Shown here in pieces: positions 8,339 to 16,803 of a DNA stretch of 46,269 bases. The translations under genes were made by a program, and so were the position numbers. The DNA comes from Indibacter alkaliphilus LW1. GTDB lineage: Bacteria > Bacteroidota > Bacteroidia > Cytophagales > Cyclobacteriaceae. The notes under the pieces were generated by a model. The model was not told the origin of the DNA. It did not search any database and saw only the letters and a list, made by a program, of their open reading frames with translations. The stretch lies in contig NZ_ALWO02000015.1 in NCBI RefSeq assembly GCF_000295935.2, positions 1 to 46,269 of the forward strand. The letters are read 5' to 3'. Position 1 is the stretch's first letter; the number at the start of each line of letters is the position of its first letter.

Positions 8339-10114
8339 TCAGCCAATTGCCATTGTTTTTAGCTGCATTTGATGGAGTTGGGCATAGTAGCCTTCTTTCT
8401 CTAAAAGGGAATCATGTGTGCCAACCTCTTTGATTTCTCCTTGATGCAGCACAATGATTTTATTGGCTTTCTGAATTGTAGAAAGCCTATGAGCAATGAC
8501 AATGGAGGTTCTCCCTTTCATCATTTTTTCAATGGCTCCTTGGATCAGTTCTTCCGTCTCTGTATCCACAGATGAAGTGGCTTCATCCAATATAATGATT
8601 TCAGGATTGTAGACCATTGCCCGCACAAATGAGATCAATTGCCTTTGTCCTACAGAAAGAGTAGCTCCTCTTTCCATTACATTATAATCCAACCCAGCTG
8701 GCAACCTTTCTATAAACTTTTTGGCTCCAACCAATTCCGCAGCTTCCATTACCTGTTTCCTGCTGATATTTGGATTGCCCAAGGTGATGTTGTAATAAAT
8801 AGTATCAGAAAACAGAAATACATCCTGAAGAACCACACCTATATGTTTTCTCAAAGTATCCAATTCAAACTCACGGATGTCTGTTCCGTCAATTTTGATA
8901 GCTCCCTTGTTGATTTCATAAAATCTGCTGATAAGGTTGATGATAGAGGATTTGCCTGCACCGGTGGCTCCTACCAAGGCTACAGTTTCGCCATGTTTGA
9001 CATCAAAGTTGATGTTTTTCAGTACCCATTCCTCATTATTATAGGCAAACCAGACATTTTCCACGTTGATATTTCCTTTGATCTTCGCCGGACTATAATC
9101 TCCCTCATTGGGTATTTGCTCTTTGGATTCCAGGAGTTTGAAAATCCTGGAGGAGCTTACTACACCAAGCTGTAAGGTATTGTACCTGTCGGCAATCATT
9201 CTTATTGGTCTGAAAAACAGCTGAAGGTACATGATAAATGAAATCAAAACCCCTACTTGAATATCGGTGTCGAAAACCCCCGTGGCACCGTACCAGACCA
9301 CTAGCCCTATTCCTATGGCTTGAATGATTTCTGCCACGGGGAAGTAAATGGAATAGTACAGAACTGATTTGATGTGTGCTTTTCTGTGGTCTTTGTTTAT
9401 TTCTTTGAATTTTTCAAATTCCCGTCCTTCTCTATTGAATATCTGCACGATATTCATTCCGGTGATATGTTCCTGTAAAAAAGAGTTGAGATTCGAAACG
9501 GCGTTTCGAACATCGTTAAAAGCTACTTTGATTTTTTCTTTGAAAATGTAGGTGGAAATAATCAGAAGTGGGAGGGTGCATAAACTGACCAAAGTAAGCC
9601 TCCAGTCTATGTAAAACATCACTCCTAAGATAGTAACTAGCTGCAGCAGGTCTCCTATAATGGCTGCCAGTCCTTCACTGAAGACATCAGCAAGGGTTTC
9701 TATATCAGAAATATTCCGTGTCACCAGTCTACCTATGGGTGTGTTGTCAAAAAACTTAAGTCGCATTTTAAGCAAATGCTTATAAAGCTTAATCCTGATA
9801 TCTTTGATGATAACCTGACCAATCCATCCTGACAAATAGGTGTGTGCAAACTGAACGATTGCCTGAAGCACTAATAGAAAGACCAATAAATAGATGATTT
9901 TTACTAGGCCTGGTCCGTCTCCAACAGCAACATAATCATCTATGGCTACCTGAATAAAATAGGGTCTGGTGGGTGCAAGTATCGCCAATGCAATGGTGAG
10001 AAATACTAAAAAATAAAACTGTGCCTTGTAAGGCTGTACAAACCTGTACAGTTTTTTCAGTACTTCGGTGTCTATGATTTCACCGCTTTTGACATTTTCT
10101 TTTTCCAGGCTCAA
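8339..10114 (-). CDS. ABC exporter half-transporter (MdlB/MsbA-like fusion of membrane and ATPase domains)
   Basis: 591 residues: six transmembrane helices (about 30-330) fused to an ATPase domain. Walker A is GATGAGKSS near residue 381, the signature is LSVGQRQ rather than LSGGQ, Walker B is IIILDEATSSVD, and the switch is IAHRLST. The LSVGQ form is typical of MdlB/YheH-type exporters of drugs or lipids, so this is probably one half of a homo- or heterodimer; the substrate is unknown. The start appears to be TTG at 10114: the frame upstream reaches the truA stop only 12 nt away with no ATG or GTG. The gene is thus the second of a truA operon and in the same frame as truA. Confidence 0.9.
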   Translation of the reverse strand: MSLEKENVKSGEIIDTEVLKKLYRFVQPYKAQFYFLVFLTIALAILAPTRPYFIQVAIDDYVAVGDGPGLVKIIYLLVFLLVLQAIVQFAHTYLSGWIGQVIIKDIRIKLYKHLLKMRLKFFDNTPIGRLVTRNISDIETLADVFSEGLAAIIGDLLQLVTILGVMFYIDWRLTLVSLCTLPLLIISTYIFKEKIKVAFNDVRNAVSNLNSFLQEHITGMNIVQIFNREGREFEKFKEINKDHRKAHIKSVLYYSIYFPVAEIIQAIGIGLVVWYGATGVFDTDIQVGVLISFIMYLQLFFRPIRMIADRYNTLQLGVVSSSRIFKLLESKEQIPNEGDYSPAKIKGNINVENVWFAYNNEEWVLKNINFDVKHGETVALVGATGAGKSSIINLISRFYEINKGAIKIDGTDIREFELDTLRKHIGVVLQDVFLFSDTIYYNITLGNPNISRKQVMEAAELVGAKKFIERLPAGLDYNVMERGATLSVGQRQLISFVRAMVYNPEIIILDEATSSVDTETEELIQGAIEKMMKGRTSIVIAHRLSTIQKANKIIVLHQGEIKEVGTHDSLLEKEGYYAQLHQMQLKTMAIG

Positions 10115-10126
10115 TGGGTAGTCTAT

Positions 10127-10879
10127 TTAGATAAATATTTTTTCGGGATACGTGACCCTGCAAAGGTATAGCCCTTGCGCGGGAGCGGATGATTTGGCTT
10201 CTTTACGGTTCTTACTTTCTATAATGGTTCTGAAATCTTCAACGGTGATTTTTCCAAGCCCTACTTCCATTAAAGTACCAACGATGGCCCGGACCATTCC
10301 GCGCAAAAATCTATTGGCAGTTATATGAAATAACAATTCATGGGCATTTTGTTCCCAGATGGCTTCTTTTATTTCACAGCGAAAATTATTGACTTCTGTT
10401 TTCACTTTGCTGAAGCACTCAAAATCATCGTATTCGAGAAGAAGTTTGGCAGCTTGATTCATCAAATCAATGTCTGGATTGCTGTAAATCTGCCAAGAAG
10501 ATTCCGATTCAAATGGATTTTTCCGCTTGATACAACGGTAAAGGTATTCTCGTTCTACAGCATCAAATCTTGCATGGGCCTCATTTTTAACTTGTATCAG
10601 ATCGTAAATAGCAATGCTTTTCCCTAAGATTCCATTTAATTTTTTAGTGAACAATTCTTTTTCCAACTCAATGTCTGAATCAAAATGGGCAAAAGTCTGA
10701 CTGGCATGTACCCCGGTATCGGTTCTTCCACTGCCTACAATAGGAGTGTTTTTTCCCAATAAAACACTCAATGCTTTTTCTATTTCTTCTTGCACCGAAT
10801 TGGCGTTTTTTTGGATTTGCCATCCATGATAGCCACTTCCTTTATAAGCCAATTCCAGAAAATATCGCTTTGTTTCCAT
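10127..10879 (-). CDS. truA: tRNA pseudouridine(38-40) synthase TruA
   Basis: TruA makes pseudouridine at positions 38-40 of tRNA anticodon stems. The 250-residue protein has the catalytic motif GRTDTGVHA with the nucleophile Asp54, the opening 'FLELAYKGSGYHGWQIQKN', and the C-terminal 'FLRGMVRAIVGTLMEVGLG' motif. The length is usual. It is the first gene of a unit with the ABC exporter, whose TTG start follows 12 nt after the truA stop. The start ATG is 10 bp from a TATCTTTG box. Confidence 0.97.
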   Translation of the reverse strand: METKRYFLELAYKGSGYHGWQIQKNANSVQEEIEKALSVLLGKNTPIVGSGRTDTGVHASQTFAHFDSDIELEKELFTKKLNGILGKSIAIYDLIQVKNEAHARFDAVEREYLYRCIKRKNPFESESSWQIYSNPDIDLMNQAAKLLLEYDDFECFSKVKTEVNNFRCEIKEAIWEQNAHELLFHITANRFLRGMVRAIVGTLMEVGLGKITVEDFRTIIESKNRKEAKSSAPAQGLYLCRVTYPEKIFI

Positions 10880-10889
10880 TTTTCTCCTG

Positions 10890-10897
10890 CAAAGATA
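10890..10897 (-). promoter_or_regulatory. -7 promoter element of truA
   Basis: The minus strand reads TATCTTTG, matching TAnnTTTG, 10 bp before the truA ATG. The upstream TTG box is not convincing. Confidence 0.4.
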
Positions 10898-10985
10898 CTA
10901 TTCCGCTCCAAAATTAAGCGTCCATTTATACAAACCTTGCGAATCAGAAAATAAGGCGTTTTCTTTGTCAAAATTTAAAAAAGAC

Positions 10986-11468
10986 ATGATACAAAGAATT
11001 CAGACTGTTTTTCTTTTTTTATTGGCAGTAGCCATGATTTTGGTTTTGATCTTTCCTATATGGCAACAGGTAAACCCTGATCAAACCCAGCTCATGACCC
11101 TTACTGCTTGGAGCTTGACAACTATAGATGTAGCCAGTGAAGAGGTCTTGGCCAGCGAATCTAAGGCGATTGTAATAGGCATACTGGCTATTGTTTCAGT
11201 TGCATTGGCCCTTTTCAGCATATTTTCATATAAAAATAGAGGAAAACAAATGATGCTCAATATGTTCAATTCCCTTGCGATGGTAGCAAATGTAGGCCTG
11301 ATCGTCTGGTTTACGCATACTGCCAATGCGGATTTCAATCCTAATGTCAATGGAGCCTTTGTTTTGGGATTTTGGGCGATATTTGCAGCTCTGGTCATGA
11401 ACATGCTGGCCAACCGCTTCATTCGAAAAGATGAAAAATTAGTCAGATCTGTAGATAGAATCAGGTAA
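10986..11468 (+). CDS. DUF4293 family integral membrane protein
   Basis: 160 residues from the ATG at 10986. A TTG 21 nt upstream in frame would add MSKFKKD, but family members begin with MIQRIQT, so the ATG is preferred. Four hydrophobic helices are visible (about 6-24, 53-72, 84-103 and 117-134). The family is restricted to Bacteroidota and has no known biochemical role. It is divergent from truA and is followed 84 bp later by the PLP-enzyme gene on the same strand. The basic C-terminus (RFIRKDEKLVRSVDRIR) is probably cytoplasmic. Confidence 0.85.
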   Translation: MIQRIQTVFLFLLAVAMILVLIFPIWQQVNPDQTQLMTLTAWSLTTIDVASEEVLASESKAIVIGILAIVSVALALFSIFSYKNRGKQMMLNMFNSLAMVANVGLIVWFTHTANADFNPNVNGAFVLGFWAIFAALVMNMLANRFIRKDEKLVRSVDRIR

Positions 11469-11552
11469 TTCAAAGTATTCTAAAAGATAATTAGCCAGCG
11501 AGTAAATCCGCTGGCTTTTCTTTTTTAATATTATGTGCCAAAACTTAACGAA

Positions 11553-12656
11553 ATGAAACTTGAAACTATAGCCATTCATGCGGGGAATTATGTCAATGAT
11601 TCAAATAAACCTGCAGTCCAACCCATTACCACTTCCACTACTTTTCTTCATCAGGAAGATTCTATGGTTTATTCCCGGGCAAACAACCCTAATAGGTTTG
11701 CTTTAGAGAACCTTTTGGCAAAGCTGGAGTTCGGAGAAGATGCTGCTTCCTTCTCCTCAGGAAATGCTGCTGGGATGGCTGTCTTTCAGGCTTTGGAGCC
11801 GGGAAGTCATATTGTTGCACCTGATGACATGTACCATGGGTTACGGGCTCAGTTGGTTCAAATGTTTCAAGGAATCCACACAGTCAGCTTTGTGGATATG
11901 ACCAATCCTGAAAATGTAGCAGAAGCAATACTTCCCGAGACAAAATTGGTTTGGGTGGAAACACCTTCAAATCCACTTTTGAAGATTTCTGACATTAGAA
12001 AAATTTGTTCAATTGCAGCTGGAAAAAAGGTAAGAGTGGCTTGTGACAACACCTTTGCTTCTCCTGTTTTTCAAAATCCGTTGTTAATTGGAGCAGATAT
12101 TGTGATGCACAGCAGTACCAAATACCTTGGTGGGCATAGTGATATTCTAGGAGGTGCTTTGGTGGCAAAACATAAAGATGATTTTTGGGAGAAAGTGAAG
12201 TTTGTACAAAAAACAGGTGGTGCAGTCCCTTCTCCATTTGATGCCTATCTCCTGTGTAGAAGTATTAAAACATTACCGTACAGGATGAAAGGACATGCGG
12301 AGCATGCAGGGATATTGGCAGAATATCTAAACAATCATTCTCAGGTAGAGGCTGTATATTATCCAGGAATAAAATCACATCCCGGACATGAAATTGCGGT
12401 CACCCAAATGTCAGGCTTTGGGGGTATGCTTTCTTTCTTGGTCAAAGGTGATGCACTTAGGGCAGATGAGGTCATCGGTAAATTGAAGTATTTCACCAAT
12501 GCCACAAGCCTGGGAGGCGTAGAAAGTCTGATAGAAAGAAGAGCTGCTTCAGAAGGTCCTGATAGCCTTACTCCTGAAAATCTGATTAGGGTATCGGTCG
12601 GGCTAGAGCATATGGACGACCTTTTAATGGATATGGATCAGGCATTATCAAAATAG
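11553..12656 (+). CDS. Cys/Met-metabolism PLP enzyme (cystathionine gamma-synthase/lyase family)
   Basis: 367 residues from the ATG at 11553 (MKLETIAIHAG, a typical beginning). A GTG 18 nt upstream is less likely. The PLP lysine lies in SSTKYLGGHSDILGG near residues 190-204. Other family marks are 'YSRANNPNR', 'SGNAAGMAVFQAL', and the late 'TNATSLGGVESLIERRA'. Members catalyse gamma-replacement or gamma/beta-elimination on homoserine esters, cystathionine or methionine; the exact substrate cannot be read here. The common EHPA-type sequence after GGVESLIE is ERRA instead. The cysE-cysM pair in this window belongs to the same sulfur pathway but is 20 kb away. Cytosolic; single gene with its own terminator. 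Confidence 0.88.
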   Translation: MKLETIAIHAGNYVNDSNKPAVQPITTSTTFLHQEDSMVYSRANNPNRFALENLLAKLEFGEDAASFSSGNAAGMAVFQALEPGSHIVAPDDMYHGLRAQLVQMFQGIHTVSFVDMTNPENVAEAILPETKLVWVETPSNPLLKISDIRKICSIAAGKKVRVACDNTFASPVFQNPLLIGADIVMHSSTKYLGGHSDILGGALVAKHKDDFWEKVKFVQKTGGAVPSPFDAYLLCRSIKTLPYRMKGHAEHAGILAEYLNNHSQVEAVYYPGIKSHPGHEIAVTQMSGFGGMLSFLVKGDALRADEVIGKLKYFTNATSLGGVESLIERRAASEGPDSLTPENLIRVSVGLEHMDDLLMDMDQALSK

Positions 12657-12682
12657 AAAAAGGCTGTACTAACAGCCTTTTG
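12657..12682 (+). terminator. Terminator of the PLP-enzyme gene
   Basis: A perfect 10-bp stem AAAAGGCTGT (12658-12667) pairs with 12672-12681 around a 4-nt loop and ends in TTTT. It begins 2 bp after the stop codon. Confidence 0.85.
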
Positions 12683-12791
12683 GGTACTATTTTTTAATAT
12701 TTAGATAAAAAAACAGGGTGATTAAAGCAACTTGTAGCTAAATGTCTTTAATTCTACCAAATAAATGCATGTTTTTTGATTTTGTAAAATT

Positions 12792-12831
12792 TTTCACAAA
12801 TTATTTTCGCCTTTCACAAAATTTTGTGAAA
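12792..12831. promoter_or_regulatory. Perfect 20-bp palindrome with an extra half-site
   Basis: TTTCACAAAATTTTGTGAAA at 12812-12831 is a perfect palindrome. A further copy of its left arm, TTTCACAAA, lies at 12792-12800, exactly 20 bp (about two helical turns) upstream. It sits between the convergent ends of the PLP-enzyme gene and yifB. It lacks a T-run, so it is not a normal terminator; a protein-binding site is possible. Confidence 0.4.
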
Positions 12832-12896
12832 AATCAGGTAGAGAAATGTTTGAGTCTGAAAATGTGTTTTAGGTAATATGGTTAAAAGCAATTTGG

Positions 12897-14435
12897 CTAC
12901 CCTGCCCAGCCTTCTCTGTCTAAGCTACGATATTGTATAGCTTCAGCGAGATGTTCCACTTTGATTTCTTTGGATTGGGCTAGGTCAGCGATTGTCCTGG
13001 AAACTTTGAGAATACGGTCATAAGCTCTTGCAGAAAGGCCAAGTCTCTCCATGGCTGTTTTCAATAGTGTCTTGCCAGCCTCATTGATTTGACATACCTC
13101 CTTGACTACATGAGATGGCATCATGGCATTGCAGAATACATCGGGCTTGTCCTTGAACCTTTCGACCTGGATGTCTCGGCCTATGATGACTCTATCTCTG
13201 ATAGATTTACTGGATTCAGTTTTTCTGGTAGAGGTCATTTCATCAAATTTCACTGGGGTGACTTCGACATGAAGATCTATTCTGTCCAAAAGTGGGCCAC
13301 TGACTTTATTCAAATATCTCTGAACGATTCCCGGTCCGCATACACATTCTTTTTCCGGATGATTGTAATATCCACAAGGGCAGGGATTCATGCTTGCAAT
13401 CAACATGAAGTTTGCCGGATAGTCTACAGAAACTTTTGCCCTTGAAATTGTGACTTTTCTTTCTTCAAGAGGCTGTCTCATGACTTCCAATACGGTTCTT
13501 TTGAATTCGGGCAACTCATCTAAAAACAAAACCCCATTGTGAGATAGGGATATTTCCCCCGGTTGTGGGTTTCCACCGCCGCCCACCAAAGCAACATCAG
13601 AAATTGTGTGGTGGGGAGATCTGAAAGGCCTTTGAGCGATGAGGGAGGCATTTCTTCCTAGTTTCCCTGCGACAGAATGGATTTTTGTAGTCTCTAGGGC
13701 CTCCTGTAAAGTTAATGGGGGGAGAATTGAAGGTAGTCTTTTGGCCAGCATGGTTTTGCCTGCTCCTGGAGGCCCAATCATGATCACATTATGACCACCT
13801 GCAGCAGCTATTTCCATAGCCCGCTTGATATTTTCCTGGCCCTGAACATCTGCAAAGTCAAACTCATAGTTTTCAACTGAGTTGAAAAACAAATCCCGGG
13901 TATCCGTCACCATTGGGGTGATTTCCATGGTTCCCTCTAAAAAGTCTATGGCCTCGTTAAGTGAATTTACTCCTATGATATCGAGGTTATTGACGATAGA
14001 AGCTTCAGGTGCATTTTCTAAAGGCAAGATAAAGCCTTTAAACCCTCTTTTTCTCGCTTCTATGGCTATAGGTAATACTCCCTTTACGGGTCTTAACTGA
14101 CCGTCAAGAGATAATTCGCCCATGATCACGTATGATTCCAACCCGGGGAAATTTACTTGTTCTGAAGCTTTGAGAATTCCCAGTGCTATGGGCAGGTCGT
14201 AGGAAGAACCTTCTTTTCGGATATCGGCGGGTGCCAGGTTGATCACTGCCTTTTGCCTGGGCATGCGATAACCAAAATACTTGAGAGCGGACTCTACCCG
14301 CTGTTGGCTCTCTTTTACAGCACTATCAGGAAGACCAACCATGAAAAAACCCGTGCCTTGCCCCACATTAACCTCGATAGTGATCAGCTTGGCATCTACT
14401 CCCGATACCGCACTGCCAAAAGTTTTTGCTACCAT
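12897..14435 (-). CDS. YifB/ComM-family magnesium-chelatase-like AAA+ ATPase
   Basis: 512 residues with the full family order: an N-terminal Lon-protease-like domain (about 1-170, 'GQGTGFFMVGLPDSAVKESQQRV'), a Mg-chelatase AAA+ domain with Walker A GPPGAGKT near residue 219 and Walker B VLFLDELPEF near 303, a cysteine set MNPCPCGYYNHPEKECVCG near 350-370 likely to bind zinc, and a C-terminal helical domain 'LGLSARAYDRILKVSRTIADL'. ComM in naturally competent bacteria is a hexameric helicase that drives branch migration during transformation; many non-competent bacteria also carry it. A role in DNA recombination is inferred. The ATG start is followed, upstream, by a 14-bp palindrome. Confidence 0.95.
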   Translation of the reverse strand: MVAKTFGSAVSGVDAKLITIEVNVGQGTGFFMVGLPDSAVKESQQRVESALKYFGYRMPRQKAVINLAPADIRKEGSSYDLPIALGILKASEQVNFPGLESYVIMGELSLDGQLRPVKGVLPIAIEARKRGFKGFILPLENAPEASIVNNLDIIGVNSLNEAIDFLEGTMEITPMVTDTRDLFFNSVENYEFDFADVQGQENIKRAMEIAAAGGHNVIMIGPPGAGKTMLAKRLPSILPPLTLQEALETTKIHSVAGKLGRNASLIAQRPFRSPHHTISDVALVGGGGNPQPGEISLSHNGVLFLDELPEFKRTVLEVMRQPLEERKVTISRAKVSVDYPANFMLIASMNPCPCGYYNHPEKECVCGPGIVQRYLNKVSGPLLDRIDLHVEVTPVKFDEMTSTRKTESSKSIRDRVIIGRDIQVERFKDKPDVFCNAMMPSHVVKEVCQINEAGKTLLKTAMERLGLSARAYDRILKVSRTIADLAQSKEIKVEHLAEAIQYRSLDREGWAG

Positions 14436-14437
14436 AA

Positions 14438-14451
14438 AACAAAATTTTGTT
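14438..14451. promoter_or_regulatory. 14-bp palindrome at the yifB start
   Basis: AACAAAATTTTGTT at 14438-14451 is a perfect palindrome ending 2 bp before the yifB start codon. It shares the core ACAAAATTTTGT with the palindrome just beyond the other end of yifB at 12812-12831. Such AT-rich palindromes can be chance; an operator is a guess. Confidence 0.3.
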
Positions 14452-14455
14452 CAAT

Positions 14456-14480
14456 AAAAAAGGAATCCTTGCAGATTCCT
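14456..14480 (-). terminator. Terminator of the two-helix protein gene
   Basis: The stem AGGAATC (14461-14467) pairs with 14474-14480. The A-run at 14455-14460 is the U-run on the minus strand. It lies 30 bp past the stop of 14511-14876 and just upstream of yifB. Confidence 0.7.
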
Positions 14481-14510
14481 AAATTTAACGATTTTGAATT
14501 AAAAATCTAA

Positions 14511-14876
14511 TTATTTGAAATTCTGCCTTGGCCTAATTGTAGATGTTTCTTTGCCTTCATCTTTTTGATCGATTTTTCTTTCCAGATTAGTGAGTTTGAT
14601 CCCTTTTTCAAGATCATACAGTGTGGCCTTCAATTCTTTCTTTTCAGCTTCTTTTTTTGAAATTTCTTCTTCTAGACCATTTCTGACCATTTTGCCAGTA
14701 CCAAAAGCGATAAGAAAAAGGATTAGTCCTATCAGTAGGAAATATACAACTAGGGTAGAGTTTAGTTCTTCGATCCCAAACAAACCTTTGATACCATTGA
14801 AGGAAAGGAAAAACACTAAACTGATTCCGAAAAAAAGAAGCACTAATAGATGTGCTATTTTATTGATTTGTCTCAT
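14511..14876 (-). CDS. Small two-helix membrane protein with coiled-coil tail
   Basis: 121 residues. Two transmembrane helices (about 8-27 and 43-63) are followed by a charged helical segment 'GLEEEISKKEAEKKELKATLYDLEKGIK' that should form a coiled coil, and a basic disordered tail. The arrangement resembles small LapA-type membrane proteins, but I see no clear family signature. It starts 36 bp after the MsbA-like exporter gene and before a terminator, so it is probably the last gene of that operon and may assist envelope assembly; this is inferred from position only. Confidence 0.65.
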   Translation of the reverse strand: MRQINKIAHLLVLLFFGISLVFFLSFNGIKGLFGIEELNSTLVVYFLLIGLILFLIAFGTGKMVRNGLEEEISKKEAEKKELKATLYDLEKGIKLTNLERKIDQKDEGKETSTIRPRQNFK

Positions 14877-14912
14877 TGATTTTTGGTTTTTTTGAGTTCT
14901 GCTTTGAATATA

Positions 14913-16745
14913 CTAAACAGACTGCATAGTAGAAAGATTCCGATAGAGACCTTCTTGTGCCATGAGTTCATGATGCGTTCCTCTTTGTACAATTTGGCCT
15001 TTTTTGATCACAAGGATTTCATCGGCATGTTGGATTGTGCTTAGTCGGTGGGCAATGACCAAGGTAGTTCTGTTGGCCATAAGGTTGGTCAGGGCTTCTT
15101 GGACCAGTTTTTCAGATTGTGAATCCAAAGCAGAGGTGGCTTCATCCAAAATCAGAATAGGTGGGTTTTTCAAAACTGCACGGGCTATACTCAACCTTTG
15201 TCTTTGGCCACCGGAAAGTTTGGACCCTCTTTCTCCAATGTTGGTTTGATAGCCATTTTCCAGTTGGACAATAAACTCATGGGCATTTGCGATTTTAGCA
15301 GCTTCCAACACTTCTTCTTCTGAGATGTTTTTTAGGCCAAAAGCAATATTGTTGAATACTGTATCATTGAATAAAATGGATTCTTGTGTCACAATTCCCA
15401 TCAAAGACCTTAATCCCAAAATATCAAGGTCCCTGATATCTTCTCCATCTAGGGTAATTTTTCCCGAGCTAGGGTCGTAAAACCGGGGCAATAAATCAGC
15501 AATTGTTGATTTTCCTCCTCCTGATGGACCCACCAGTGCGACTGTTTTTCCTTTTTCCAGCCTGAAATTGATATCTTTCAGGACGGTTTCTTTTTCGTAT
15601 TTGAAGGAAATTTTATCGAAAATAACTTCCAACTTAAAATCTTGAATTTTTTTGGAATTGACTTTATTGCTGATTTGACTTTTGGTATCCACCACTTCAA
15701 AGATTCTGTCTGCCGAGGCTAAGCCCCTCTGTATACTGCTGGCAGCCTTGGAGATTTCTTTGGCTGGATTTAGAACTTGGGTAAATATGATAATATAGGT
15801 GATGAAATCAGAAGCACTCAACTCTGAACTATTGCTCAAGACCAAATTTCCTCCATAGACCAAGATGCCAGCTACCACGGATACTCCCAAAAACTGTGAA
15901 ATAGGCGAGGCCAGCTCATTTTTTTTAGCCATGGATACATTCACATTTGAATAAAACTCTGTTTCCTTGTCAAATTTTTCTTCTACATACTTCTGGGCCC
16001 CAAAAGCCTTGATGACCCGCATTCCTGAAATGGTTTCATCTAAAATATTGACAATCCGCCCCAATGATTCCTGACTTTCTATGGCTTTTTTTCGGAGTCT
16101 TTTGGTAATCGTACCGATGATGGCTCCTGAAATGGGAATCACCAATATGGTGAATAAGGTCAGCTTGACCGACATCATAAAGAGTACAGCAAAATAGAGA
16201 ATAATGGTTGCAGGTTCTTTAAAAACGACTTTCAAAGACTGAACGACCATATTTTCTACCTCTTGGATGTCATTCGTGATTTTGGACATTAGATCACCCT
16301 TTCTTTCGTTGGAAAAATAGCCAATGTGCATTCCGGATACACGGGTGAAGATCCTCAACCTCATTTTTTGGATGATTTCAGCCCTGACCTTAGCGAGGAC
16401 TACTCCTGACAGATAGGTGAATAGGTTGGAAAGAAAAACCGAAATGACTATGATCAGACAGACATAGACCAATGTGCCAAATTTTCCGTAAGTTTCTGCG
16501 GTCTGGAGAAAATAGTAATTGAACAAATGGATGAAATAATCCAAGGAAAAGGCAAAGTCTGGCTTGATAAGATACCTGCTCATTGCTTCTGGTTCCACCT
16601 GTTCGAATATCACATCAAAAAGTGGCTTAAGAAGCGTGAAATTCAATAAGCCAAAAATGATGGCGAGTAAAGTATAAATAATATAAACAGGGAAGTACCT
16701 TCTGTAAGGTTTGGCGAAGGATAGTATCCTGAGGTAAGTCTGCAT
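14913..16745 (-). CDS. MsbA-like ABC exporter (lipid/LPS flippase family)
   Basis: 610 residues: membrane domain with six helices (about 18-325) and ATPase domain. Walker A GPSGGGKST is near residue 404, signature LSGGQRQRLSIARAV, Walker B ILILDEATSALD, switch IAHRLST. All catalytic motifs are canonical, unlike the other exporter at 8339-10114. Best guess by length and motifs is the MsbA group, which flips lipid A-core across the inner membrane, but other lipid or peptide substrates are possible. It begins 58 bp after the Wzi/RemB-like gene and is followed by the two-helix protein, so a three-gene envelope operon is plausible. The start is ATG. Confidence 0.9.
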   Translation of the reverse strand: MQTYLRILSFAKPYRRYFPVYIIYTLLAIIFGLLNFTLLKPLFDVIFEQVEPEAMSRYLIKPDFAFSLDYFIHLFNYYFLQTAETYGKFGTLVYVCLIIVISVFLSNLFTYLSGVVLAKVRAEIIQKMRLRIFTRVSGMHIGYFSNERKGDLMSKITNDIQEVENMVVQSLKVVFKEPATIILYFAVLFMMSVKLTLFTILVIPISGAIIGTITKRLRKKAIESQESLGRIVNILDETISGMRVIKAFGAQKYVEEKFDKETEFYSNVNVSMAKKNELASPISQFLGVSVVAGILVYGGNLVLSNSSELSASDFITYIIIFTQVLNPAKEISKAASSIQRGLASADRIFEVVDTKSQISNKVNSKKIQDFKLEVIFDKISFKYEKETVLKDINFRLEKGKTVALVGPSGGGKSTIADLLPRFYDPSSGKITLDGEDIRDLDILGLRSLMGIVTQESILFNDTVFNNIAFGLKNISEEEVLEAAKIANAHEFIVQLENGYQTNIGERGSKLSGGQRQRLSIARAVLKNPPILILDEATSALDSQSEKLVQEALTNLMANRTTLVIAHRLSTIQHADEILVIKKGQIVQRGTHHELMAQEGLYRNLSTMQSV

Positions 16746-16803
16746 TCGGTCAATTACGGTTTAAGGCCGCAAGTTAAACATTTTAAACCCAAAACAGGAG
16801 GCA

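Noticed and set aside
11535-11552. GTG start of the PLP-enzyme gene
   Set aside because: The ATG at 11553 gives the normal family start MKLETIAIHAG.
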